Assembly (NCBI GenBank): GCA_030646595.1
Contig: JAUSKS010000170.1
Span: 1-11,200, forward strand
From: Gallionellaceae bacterium
GTDB lineage: Bacteria > Pseudomonadota > Gammaproteobacteria > Burkholderiales > Gallionellaceae
DNA length: 11,200 bases
Reading direction: 5' to 3'
Within the stretch, counting starts at the first letter, position 1. Each line of letters begins with the position of its first letter. Below the pieces are notes generated by a model. The model ran no database searches and was not told the DNA's origin. It saw only the letters and a list, made by a program, of their open reading frames with translations. A program made the translations under genes and the position numbers. Positions 1 to 7,008 of the stretch are shown in pieces.

Positions 1-7
1 TATTTAA

Positions 8-23
8 CATAATATACATTATG
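8..23. promoter_or_regulatory. AT-rich palindrome, possible operator for an off-window gene
   Basis: CATAAT and ATTATG form perfect 6-base arms around a 4-base spacer. The 6-4-6 layout is that of many dimeric repressor sites, and the AT-rich setting would suit a promoter. The repeat lies beyond the 3' end of the small exported protein gene, so if it is regulatory it more likely serves a gene to the left of the window. Short AT-rich palindromes also arise by chance, so this is a weak call. Confidence 0.25.
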
Positions 24-31
24 CGAAGTAA

Positions 32-64
32 ATGGGGTGGGATAACAGTAGCCATCCACCCCAT
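32..64 (-). terminator. Hairpin downstream of the small exported protein gene, possible terminator
   Basis: ATGGGGTGG (32-40) and CCACCCCAT (56-64) form a perfect 9-base-pair GC-rich stem with a 15-base loop. It starts 16 bases after the stop codon of the minus-strand gene ending at 81. Read on the minus strand the stem is followed by TTTACTT, which is only a weak U tract. The position and stem strength favour a terminator or an mRNA 3'-end stabiliser. The short U run makes efficient intrinsic termination uncertain. Confidence 0.45.
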
Positions 65-80
65 AGTTTCACCCGGTAAC

Positions 81-452
81 CTACTTCATCATCTGCTGTA
101 GCATCTGCTTGTCTGCCGCACTGGGCACATGGTTCAAGCCCAGAATAATTTCCGCCAACTCATGCACCTCGGTTGGAACAGTCGAATCTTCCATTACCTG
201 CTTGAGCTTTACTTTGTCAGCATCGGCAGCGGTATGCTTCAGATTAAGCATGGCGTTTGCCACGACCTTTTCCTGCGCCGTAGTGTCTTTGCTGGCAGCA
301 ATATCCTTGAGCCGAGATTTCTCAGCCGCATTTGGGTAATGCTCCAGCTTAACCAATATACCGGCCATCTCTCGTACAGCGGCGGATGCCGCCAATACGG
401 GATTTGCTACCAGCATCAGCAAGCACAACAAACAAACTTTTCTGATATTCAT
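81..452 (-). CDS. Small exported protein of three 35-residue repeats, function unknown
   Basis: This encodes 123 residues with a clear Sec signal peptide: basic MNIRK, a hydrophobic core, and a likely cleavage after VLA at residue 21, giving a periplasmic protein of about 100 residues. The mature part is almost entirely a tandem repeat of period 35 (residues 30-64, 65-99 and a shorter 100-123). Each unit carries L-x-H (His38, His73, His108) followed by an Ala/Asp-Lys-x-x-Leu helix (Lys45/80/115, Leu48/83/118). It looks fully alpha-helical. An in-frame ATG at 506 exists, but the start at 452 is preferred because a near-ideal Shine-Dalgarno precedes it and the signal peptide then begins correctly. 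It stands alone, divergent from the efflux operon, with its own possible terminator. I do not recognise the family; the helical-repeat form suggests a scaffold or binding protein, but no function can be assigned. Confidence 0.85.
   Translation of the reverse strand: MNIRKVCLLCLLMLVANPVLAASAAVREMAGILVKLEHYPNAAEKSRLKDIAASKDTTAQEKVVANAMLNLKHTAADADKVKLKQVMEDSTVPTEVHELAEIILGLNHVPSAADKQMLQQMMK
84..365 (-). repeat. Three tandem 35-codon protein repeats
   Basis: The units map to 261-365, 156-260 and 84-155, the last being cut short at 24 codons. At the protein level the shared pattern is A-x-x-x-L-x-L-x-H, then x-x-A-A/D-x-D/E-K-x-x-L-K/Q. The His, Lys and second Leu recur at exactly 35-residue spacing. 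The DNA copies are diverged, so this is an old internal duplication and not a recent slippage product. Confidence 0.7.
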
Positions 453-456
453 GGTA

Positions 457-466
457 CACCTCCTTA
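457..466 (-). promoter_or_regulatory. Near-ideal Shine-Dalgarno that decides the start at 452
   Basis: On the minus strand the sequence reads TAAGGAGGTG, a ten-base perfect complement to the usual proteobacterial 16S rRNA 3' end. The AGGAGG core sits six bases before the ATG. It is by far the strongest ribosome binding site in the window and rules against the upstream ATG at 506. High translation is inferred. Confidence 0.85.
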
Positions 467-538
467 TTGAGTGATTTATTCGCCTTGGCCAAACCAAGAC
501 GTTCATCCTACGCCATCCAAGTAAAAAATTTAAAGCAA

Positions 539-567
539 TTGACTTTCAAACAATCGTTTGATACGCT
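539..567 (+). promoter_or_regulatory. Probable sigma-70 promoter of the efflux operon
   Basis: TTGACT (539-544, five of six to the -35 consensus) is followed after 17 bases by TACGCT (562-567), a poor -10 with three matches. It lies about 40 bases before the regulator's ATG, and the palindrome at 546-561 fills the spacer, the classic place for a repressor. The weak -10 makes the exact start site uncertain. Confidence 0.45.
546..561. promoter_or_regulatory. Palindromic operator, probable binding site of the adjacent TetR regulator
   Basis: TCAAAC and GTTTGA form perfect 6-base arms around AATC. The site lies in the divergent intergenic region, inside the probable promoter spacer and 42 bases before the regulator start. 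TetR-family regulators commonly bind such short palindromes next to their own gene, so autorepression of the whole efflux operon is inferred. I saw no second copy in this intergenic region. It could also affect the divergent gene at 81-452. Confidence 0.6.
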
Positions 568-603
568 AGTTTTAATCCCTTTCAATCCCAATTTAGGCAG
601 CCA

Positions 604-1218
604 ATGACTACCCTTCTTCCAGAAGATACCAGCGAACGAGTATTGGCCGCTGCGCGCGAAGTATTCTCCGAGCATGGTTTTCAAGGCGCAACTGTGCGTG
701 AAATTTGTCGCCGGGCGCAAGTGAACCTGGCTGCGGTCAACTATCACTTCAGCAGCAAAGAAGCATTATTTGCCGCTGCCGTGGACTTTAAACCCTTAAC
801 CGCCTTGTGCATTGCTAATCGCGAAGGCTGTGCCAAAGAACGCCTGCAGCAGTTTATTCAGGATTTTATGACTCAGTTGATGGATGAAAAACGCTCGCCG
901 CAATGCCAATTAATGATGCGCGAATTGATAGAGCCTACGCTGGCACTGGATAAAATCGTACACGAAACCATCGCTCCCTTGCATTTGTATCTGGGGCAAT
1001 TGGTACAGGACGCAGCTGGGGTAAAAATTAGCCCAACAGATCTGCGTCGCTGTGTGTTCAGTATTCTCGGGCAATGTCTTTTTTATCGCCATTCTCACGC
1101 GGTTATCCAGCGTTTGCACCCCAAGCTGCACTATGACACCAAAGAAACTGCTGCTACTGCGCAGCATATTATGGAATTTTCACTGGCGGGTTTGCAGCAC
1201 ATTGCCAAAAACGCCTGA
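604..1218 (+). CDS. TetR/AcrR-family repressor, CecR (YbiH)-type, of the efflux operon
   Basis: This 204-residue cytoplasmic DNA-binding protein has the usual TetR length. Residues 8-55 form the TetR N-terminal domain, with the helix-turn-helix at about 30-49 (TVREICRRAQV, then NLAAVNYHF, and SKEAL after it). The C-terminal ligand and dimer domain (about 80-200) resembles the CecR/DUF1956 type, seen in MRELIEPTLALD (105-116) and SILGQCLFYR (153-162). E. coli CecR controls a transporter operon and affects antibiotic sensitivity. The gene is first in the operon, 24 bases before the adaptor gene and in the same direction, so it is probably both regulator and co-transcribed product. The start at 604 follows a modest AGGCAG ribosome binding site. 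The inducer cannot be read from sequence. Confidence 0.9.
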   Translation: MTTLLPEDTSERVLAAAREVFSEHGFQGATVREICRRAQVNLAAVNYHFSSKEALFAAAVDFKPLTALCIANREGCAKERLQQFIQDFMTQLMDEKRSPQCQLMMRELIEPTLALDKIVHETIAPLHLYLGQLVQDAAGVKISPTDLRRCVFSILGQCLFYRHSHAVIQRLHPKLHYDTKETAATAQHIMEFSLAGLQHIAKNA

Positions 1219-1242
1219 TTTGATAAGTACTGGAGAGATTAA

Positions 1243-2415
1243 ATGAACTACGCGCGCTTAACGTATGCAATATTGGTGGTCAGCCTGCTCAGTGCCTGTG
1301 GCAAAAATGTGCAAAGCGCCGGGACCCCGGGGCCAGGGCAGATGGACATGCCAGTCACAGTGATAACAGCCAAGGTACAACGGGTACCGGTTATTGTTGA
1401 AGCTGTCGGCCAAACTGAAGGTTCCAAAGAAGTTGAGGTACGCGCGCGCGCATCCGGTATTCTGACCAAGCAACTCTTTAATGAGGGCGACAAGGTTCAA
1501 GCCGGGGCTACCTTGTTTACTATAGATCGCACACCCTACGAAAATGCGCTGGCCCAGGCGCGTGCGTCGCTGGCTCAGGAAAAAGCCAATTTTGAACGGG
1601 CGCAGCGTGAGACGGCACGGCTCAAGCCATTGGTCGAACAGAAAGCCATCAGCCAGAAAGAATACGACGATACCAGCACAGCCCGCCAAACTTCTGAAGC
1701 GGCACTAATGGCCAGTGAAGCCCGTGTACGCGAAGCAGAATTAAATCTCTCTTACACCCACGTCACTGCGCCGCTTTCAGGCATCACTGGCCGTGCCTTG
1801 CGCTCCGAAGGCAGCCTGGTCGTACCCGGCAATGATAGCGGCTTGCTGACTACCATCAGCGTTAATGATCCAATCTGGGTGCGCTTTTCTTTTTCGGAAA
1901 GCGAAACACAAAAGCTGCGCCAGTCAAAAACCAAAACGGAAGTAAAGCTGCTGCTGCCTGATGGTTCCATTTATGAGCATGCAGGCAAACTCAATTTTGC
2001 TGCTTCTACCGTGGATAAACGAACCGGCACGGTAGCCCTGCGCGCGGAATTTCCTAATCCCAATCTTGTTTTACTGCCCGGCCAGTTTGTTCGTGCCCAG
2101 GTTACTACCAGCAAGCATGATGCCTTTCTGGTGCCGCAAGCAGCGTTATTTCAGAGCGAGCAGGGCAAATTGGTATTCACCGTTTCGGCAGACAACAAAG
2201 TCATGCCCCATCCGGTCGAGACCTCAGGTTGGCTGGGACAGGATTGGGTGGTGACTAAAGGTATTACTGCTGGTGACAAGATCATTATTGATAATTTGAT
2301 GAAGCTGCGTCCCGGTGCGGCAGTCGCCCCGCATGCACCTGGGGAAAACCCGGCAGGTGCGCCACCAGCAGCGGCAGGCGCTCCAGCGGAATCTGGCAAA
2401 GCAGACAAACACTAG
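1243..2415 (+). CDS. RND efflux periplasmic adaptor lipoprotein (AcrA/MexA family)
   Basis: The 390-residue adaptor would link the inner-membrane pump to the outer-membrane channel. A lipoprotein signal ends in the lipobox LLSAC, with Cys19 as the lipidated residue, so the mature protein is membrane-tethered in the periplasm. The order is: two lipoyl half-motifs (about 62-96, with the GILTKQLFNEGDKVQAG region, and about 167-205, with YTHVTAPLSGITG), flanking a coiled-coil hairpin rich in Ala, Glu and Arg (97-166); then the beta-barrel (about 207-290, ending LLPGQFVRAQV); then the membrane-proximal domain (to about 358). The C-terminal 33 residues are a low-complexity Ala/Gly/Pro tail, common in this family. 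GGAGAG lies just upstream of the ATG. Substrate range is unknown. Confidence 0.95.
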   Translation: MNYARLTYAILVVSLLSACGKNVQSAGTPGPGQMDMPVTVITAKVQRVPVIVEAVGQTEGSKEVEVRARASGILTKQLFNEGDKVQAGATLFTIDRTPYENALAQARASLAQEKANFERAQRETARLKPLVEQKAISQKEYDDTSTARQTSEAALMASEARVREAELNLSYTHVTAPLSGITGRALRSEGSLVVPGNDSGLLTTISVNDPIWVRFSFSESETQKLRQSKTKTEVKLLLPDGSIYEHAGKLNFAASTVDKRTGTVALRAEFPNPNLVLLPGQFVRAQVTTSKHDAFLVPQAALFQSEQGKLVFTVSADNKVMPHPVETSGWLGQDWVVTKGITAGDKIIIDNLMKLRPGAAVAPHAPGENPAGAPPAAAGAPAESGKADKH

Positions 2416-2454
2416 CCCTACCCTAACCATCGGCAACGCTACGGGAATACTTTC

Positions 2455-5400
2455 ATGTCCAAATTTTTTATTGATAGACCCATTTTTGCCACCGTGCTGG
2501 CTATCATCATCATGCTGGCGGGGCTGGTTGCGGCGAATATATTGCCAATTGCACAGTATCCGGAAATATCACCGCCCACTGTAACCATTACTGCGATTTA
2601 TCCTGGCGCTTCGGCAGAGACCCTGGCTAAAACGGTGGCTGCACCAATTGAAGAGCAACTCGCTGGTGTGGAAAATCTGCTGTACTACAACTCAACCTCG
2701 GCCTCCAATGGCCAAACTACCATTACCGCTACTTTTGAAGTCGGCACGGATATTGATAAAGCCACTTTCAACGTCAATAACCGCGTGCAACTGGCCACGC
2801 CTCGCCTGCCGGATGAAGTACGGCGCAATGGCATCACCGTGGCCAAGCGTTCGCAGAATATTTTATTGGTGGTGGCGCTGAATTCGCCCAAGAGCACTTA
2901 CGACATGCTCTATTTATCCAATTACGCCACACAGAACGTGGTGGATGAATTAAAGCGCTTGCCCGGCACGGCAGATGTTTTGGTTTTTGGCGCGCGCGAT
3001 TATTCCATGCGGATCTGGCTCAGGCCGGATCGCATGGCACAACTGGGCATTACCACCACCGATATTCGCAATGCCATCAACACCCAGAATGCACAGTTTG
3101 CTGCTGGCAAAATCGGCGCTGAACCCGCGCCCAAAGGCCAGCAACTGGTTTATACCGTGACTGCGCGTGGACGCATGGTGGAAGCTGAAGAATTTGGCGA
3201 AATCGTGTTGCGTTCGAATGATGCGGGCGGTGTATTGAGACTCAAGGATGTGGCGCGCATTGAACTGGGCGCGCAAAGCTATGACGCGGCCAATAGTGTT
3301 AACGGTCAACCCGCCATTGCGCTGGCTATATTTTTGCAATCTGGTGCCAATGCACTGGATGTGGCTGATTCGATACGCAGCCGCATGGCGGAATTAAAGA
3401 AATCCACTTTCCCCGACGATGTGGACTACCTCATTCCCTACGACACCACGCGCTTTGTTTCTGCTTCCATCAAGGCGGTCATGCAAACTCTGGCTGAAGC
3501 GGCCATAATCGTGTTGCTGGTGGTTTTTCTGTTTTTGCAGACTTGGCGTGCCACGCTGATCCCCATGATAGCCGTGCCAGTATCACTGATAGGTACTTTT
3601 GCCGGGCTGTGGCTGTTCGACTTCTCGATCAACACGTTGACGCTATTCGCGATGGTGCTGGCCGTCGGCATTGTGGTAGATGACGCGATTGTGGTGCTGG
3701 AAAACGTGGAACGCTTGATGCGTGAGGAAAAGATGAAGCCTTACGATGCCGCCATCGAGGCCATGCGCGAAGTGCAAAATGCGGTTATCGGTATCGTGCT
3801 GGTATTGGCTGCGGTATTTATTCCGGTGGCTTTTCTGGGCGGCATTGCCGGCCAACTCTATCGTCAGTTTGCGGTGACCGTGGCCATCGCAGTCGTGCTG
3901 TCTGGCATCACCGCGCTGACGCTGACGCCCGCCCTGTGTGCGATTTTACTCAAGCCCGGCGACCATACTGGCGGCGTGCTGGACAAAATATTCACGCCCT
4001 TCAATCGCGGCTTTAACTGGATAACGCAACATTTTCTAGGTGCCGTGGATGTTGTACTCAAGCGGCGTATTGCTGCGCTGACAGGCTTTGCGCTGTTGCT
4101 GGCGGTGGTGGCCGTGTTGTTCTGGCGCATCCCCGGCAGCTTTGTGCCACCGGAAGACCAGGGTTATATTATTAGCGCGGTCATTCTGCCCGATGGCGCG
4201 ACCTTGGAACGCACCAGCAAAACCACCGCGCAATTACGCGGCATGATGAGCAAGAATGAGGCGATTGAAAATATTTTCATCGTTAATGGCTTTGACCTCA
4301 TCAGCGGCAGCAGCAAAAGCAATTCAGCCACTATTTTCATGCCGACCAAACCATGGGAGCAGCGCAAGCAAACCACGTTTGATTTAGTAGCTGAGGTCAG
4401 CGGCAAAGGCTTCATGTTATCGGACGGCATAGCCTTCGCATTTAATCCCCCTGCCATACGCGGCCTGGGTGCCACTGGCGGCTTTGAAGTTTATGTGCGA
4501 GGTCGGGCAGATGCGGATCCGCAGCGACTGGCACAGGTCACCAACGATTTCATTGCCGCACTCGGCAAACATCCGGCGCTAATGGGGCTGAATACTTTTT
4601 TTCGTCCCACCGTGCCGCAGCTATTGGTGGAAGTAGATCGTGAAAAAGCCCTGGCGCTGGGTGTACCCGTCAGCGATGTATTTGCCGCACTGCAAGCGCA
4701 AATGGGTTCGCTCTACATCAATGACTTTAACAAAGCAGGCCGGACTTATCGCGTTACCATGCAGGCCGATGCCCAATTCCGTTCCAAACCGGAAGACCTG
4801 GGCAACATCTATGTGCGCTCGGATGCCAACAATGCCATGATTCCTCTGAAAGCGTTGATCAAGGTCAGCAACATCATCGGCCCGGAACAGGTCGAGCGGT
4901 ATAACGGCTACATTGCTGCCAAAGTACTGGGTAGCGCCAAACCGGGATTCAGTTCGGGCGAAGCGATCAAAGCTGTACAACAAGTTGCCCAGGAAACGCT
5001 GCCCAAAGGCTATGACATCGAGTGGACTGGACAAGCTTTTCAGGAGCAACGCACTGGCAGTGCTTCGATATTTGCCTTTGGTTTTGCGCTGATCATGGTT
5101 TACCTGATTTTATCGGCACTCTATGAACGCTGGGGCGTACCGATGGCGGTCTTGCTGGCTGTGCCGTTTGCCTTGGCAGGTGCGCTGGGTTTCGTGTTTC
5201 TGCGCGGCATGGAAAATAATATATATTTCCAGATTGGCTTGGTGGTGCTCATTGGCCTGGCGGCAAAGAACGCCATCCTGATTGCCGAATTTGCCATGCA
5301 AGGTATGGAGCATGGCAAGACAGCAGCGGTGGCCGCGCGCGAAGCGGCGCGCTTGCGCTTCCGTCCCATTGTAATGACTTCGCTGGCTTTTGTGCTCGGT

Positions 5401-5592
5401 GTGGTACCGCTGGTTACCGCCACAGGTGCGGGTGCAGCAGCACGGCAAGCCATGGGCACCGGGGTTTTTGGCGGCATGATCGTTGCCACTTTTATTGCGC
5501 CTATTTTCATTCCCTTGTTCTTTACCTTGTTGGCGCGCAAGCCGCGACCATCGCACCATCATGTTGAGCCGGAGAATAAGCATGAATCTTAA
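2455..5592 (+). CDS. RND multidrug efflux pump, inner-membrane subunit (AcrB/MexB, HAE1 family)
   Basis: The 1045-residue length is typical of AcrB-type proton/drug antiporters, which work as trimers. The N-terminus MSKFFIDRPIFATVLAI is characteristic and is followed by the first membrane helix. The large periplasmic porter loop spans about 30-335, transmembrane helices 2-6 about 340-500, the second periplasmic loop about 560-865, and the last five helices from about 870 to 1028. Proton-relay residues are present: Asp409-Asp410 in GIVVDDAIVVLENVER and Lys938 in GLAAKNAILIAEFA, matching Asp407, Asp408 and Lys940 of E. coli AcrB. RFRPIVMTS (968-976) is also conserved. The hydrophilic C-terminus contains HHH. 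It starts 39 bases after the adaptor with a weak ribosome binding site and overlaps the channel gene by 11 bases. Drug-type rather than metal-type (CzcA) substrates are inferred from overall similarity. Confidence 0.97.
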   Translation: MSKFFIDRPIFATVLAIIIMLAGLVAANILPIAQYPEISPPTVTITAIYPGASAETLAKTVAAPIEEQLAGVENLLYYNSTSASNGQTTITATFEVGTDIDKATFNVNNRVQLATPRLPDEVRRNGITVAKRSQNILLVVALNSPKSTYDMLYLSNYATQNVVDELKRLPGTADVLVFGARDYSMRIWLRPDRMAQLGITTTDIRNAINTQNAQFAAGKIGAEPAPKGQQLVYTVTARGRMVEAEEFGEIVLRSNDAGGVLRLKDVARIELGAQSYDAANSVNGQPAIALAIFLQSGANALDVADSIRSRMAELKKSTFPDDVDYLIPYDTTRFVSASIKAVMQTLAEAAIIVLLVVFLFLQTWRATLIPMIAVPVSLIGTFAGLWLFDFSINTLTLFAMVLAVGIVVDDAIVVLENVERLMREEKMKPYDAAIEAMREVQNAVIGIVLVLAAVFIPVAFLGGIAGQLYRQFAVTVAIAVVLSGITALTLTPALCAILLKPGDHTGGVLDKIFTPFNRGFNWITQHFLGAVDVVLKRRIAALTGFALLLAVVAVLFWRIPGSFVPPEDQGYIISAVILPDGATLERTSKTTAQLRGMMSKNEAIENIFIVNGFDLISGSSKSNSATIFMPTKPWEQRKQTTFDLVAEVSGKGFMLSDGIAFAFNPPAIRGLGATGGFEVYVRGRADADPQRLAQVTNDFIAALGKHPALMGLNTFFRPTVPQLLVEVDREKALALGVPVSDVFAALQAQMGSLYINDFNKAGRTYRVTMQADAQFRSKPEDLGNIYVRSDANNAMIPLKALIKVSNIIGPEQVERYNGYIAAKVLGSAKPGFSSGEAIKAVQQVAQETLPKGYDIEWTGQAFQEQRTGSASIFAFGFALIMVYLILSALYERWGVPMAVLLAVPFALAGALGFVFLRGMENNIYFQIGLVVLIGLAAKNAILIAEFAMQGMEHGKTAAVAAREAARLRFRPIVMTSLAFVLGVVPLVTATGAGAAARQAMGTGVFGGMIVATFIAPIFIPLFFTLLARKPRPSHHHVEPENKHES

Positions 5593-6991
5593 AATAACCA
5601 GTGCCATCTTATCCCTGTTCCTGGCAGGCTGTGCCATGGGGCCGGACTACAAACGTCCAGCGATAACATTGCCACCAGCCTATTCTGAAGATACAGCTAC
5701 CGCTAATCAAAGTGCGATTGCCAACAACTGGTGGGCGCTATATGGTGACGCCACACTTACCGGCTTAGTCACCGCCGCACTGAACAATAATGCCGATATC
5801 TTGAAATCCTTGGCCTTGCTGGATGAAGCTGAAGCCGTGTTGTCTGAAGCGGATGCCAGTTTTTTTCCGCAACTGGACCTTGGCACTTCTGGCACTAAAT
5901 CTCGCTCCAGCACACTGAACGCACAACGCTTGCAGCCGGGTACGCCCATCATCGCTAAATCTAACAGGCTGGCGCTGTCCACTGCTTTTGAGCTGGATTT
6001 TTGGGGCAAGCTGCGTCGCAATACGGAAGCCGCCCACGCCCAGGTACGAGGTACGCGCTATGCCAAAGATGTCACATCGCTGACCATAGCCGGGCTGACC
6101 ACACAAGCCTATTTCACTTTATGTTCTTTGGATGCGCAGATTGCAGTCAGCAAAGAAACTGCCACCTCGCGTGAAGAATCATTGGCTGTCATGAAAAATC
6201 GCGCCGCTGCTGGTCTGGCCTCAGAACTGGAATTAAATCAGGCTGAAGGCGTGCGCGCCGATGTCTCCTTGCAATTGCGCGAATTACAGCGGCAACGCGC
6301 CTTGATCGAACATCAGCTCGGCAATTTAACTGGCCAGCCCGGTCTCAAGATTATCCCGGTGGATTTAAGTACCCTTCCCGTCCCTGCCCTGCCTTCCATG
6401 GGTTTGCCATCGGCCTTGATAGAACAGCGGCCAGATGTGCAACAGGCCGAGCAGAAGCTGGTTTTTGCCAATGCCCAGATAGGCTTGGCCAAAGCAGCGA
6501 TGCTGCCGACCTTCTCGCTAACCGGTAATTACGGTGGGCAAAGCGAGGCTTTGAGCAATTTATTCAAGGATGGTGCGCGCATCTGGTCAGCTGGTTTATC
6601 TGCTACCCTGCCAATTTTTGATGCAGGTAAATATGCTGCGCGCACTCATCAGACAGAGGCCCGCCAACGTCAGGCATTGGCTGATTATCAAAAATCAGTT
6701 GAAACTGCCTTCAAGGAAGTAGCCGATGCTTTAAGCAATATGCAGCAAAGCACAGCCTCAGCCACGGACCAACAGACCAAAACCAATGCCGCACGTAATG
6801 TGTTGCGCTTATCGCGGCTGCGCTATGACGCAGGATATAGCGCTTATCTGGAAGTGCTGGATGCGCAGCGCACCGCTAATGCGGCCGAACAGGCATTAAT
6901 ACAAAACCGCTGGGCGCAGCTAATGTATAGCGTGGACTTGATGAAAGCATTGGGTGGAGGATGGTCAGCGGAAGCTGTGGCGAAAAATTAA
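5582..6991 (+). CDS. Outer-membrane efflux channel lipoprotein (NodT/OprM family)
   Basis: This 469-residue protein is the TolC-like exit duct of the tripartite pump. A lipoprotein signal peptide ends in LAGC with Cys17, and CAMGPDYKRP after it is typical of NodT-family channels. Further hallmarks are NNWWALYGD (48-56), the ELDFWGKLRR segment (137-146), the repeat-start motif LIEQRPDVQQAE (279-290), LPIFDAGK (343-350), and YLEVLDAQR (422-430) followed by LMKALGGGW near the end. The start at 5582 is preferred over an in-frame ATG at 5483 because GGAGAA lies at 5571-5576 and only this start gives the lipobox signal. It overlaps the pump gene by 11 bases in another frame, so translation is likely coupled. 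It completes the pump operon. Confidence 0.95.
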   Translation: MNLKITSAILSLFLAGCAMGPDYKRPAITLPPAYSEDTATANQSAIANNWWALYGDATLTGLVTAALNNNADILKSLALLDEAEAVLSEADASFFPQLDLGTSGTKSRSSTLNAQRLQPGTPIIAKSNRLALSTAFELDFWGKLRRNTEAAHAQVRGTRYAKDVTSLTIAGLTTQAYFTLCSLDAQIAVSKETATSREESLAVMKNRAAAGLASELELNQAEGVRADVSLQLRELQRQRALIEHQLGNLTGQPGLKIIPVDLSTLPVPALPSMGLPSALIEQRPDVQQAEQKLVFANAQIGLAKAAMLPTFSLTGNYGGQSEALSNLFKDGARIWSAGLSATLPIFDAGKYAARTHQTEARQRQALADYQKSVETAFKEVADALSNMQQSTASATDQQTKTNAARNVLRLSRLRYDAGYSAYLEVLDAQRTANAAEQALIQNRWAQLMYSVDLMKALGGGWSAEAVAKN

Positions 6992-7008
6992 ACTTGCCCG
7001 TAGCAAAC

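Noticed and set aside
21..101. Short plus-strand reading frame of 26 codons from ATG at 21
   Set aside because: It has no ribosome binding site, crosses the hairpin and enters the opposite-strand gene.
129..470. Plus-strand open frame of 113 codons opposite the exported protein gene
   Set aside because: It is antisense to a gene with a signal peptide, repeats and an ideal ribosome binding site, and its translation resembles no protein family.
484..498. Inverted repeat CTTGG-5-CCAAG in the leader of the small exported protein gene
   Set aside because: The arms are only five bases with no further support; a leader hairpin is possible but could be chance.
453..506. N-terminal extension of the small exported protein to an ATG at 506
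   Set aside because: It has no ribosome binding site and would bury the signal peptide behind 18 residues, whereas the start at 452 has an ideal site.
1258..1689. Minus-strand open frame of 143 codons inside the adaptor gene
   Set aside because: It is a shadow of a well-supported gene on the other strand with no domain resemblance or start signal.
2344..2412. Ala/Gly/Pro-rich low-complexity tail of the adaptor as a fusion or frameshift
   Set aside because: Such tails are common in AcrA-type adaptors and the frame stays open to a normal stop.
5110..5637. Two overlapping minus-strand open frames (175 and 139 codons) opposite the pump gene end
   Set aside because: The low-complexity, basic, Ala/Thr-rich translations are typical of antisense frames in a moderately GC-rich gene.
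604..6991. Efflux operon as a horizontally acquired resistance island
   Set aside because: No integrase, transposase, flanking repeat or clear composition change is visible; intrinsic chromosomal efflux is the simpler reading.
6992..7008. Possible bidirectional terminator between the converging efflux channel gene and ldhA
   Set aside because: Only a four-base TTGC/GCAA stem is present, with no T tract; the gap is too short to support a terminator call.
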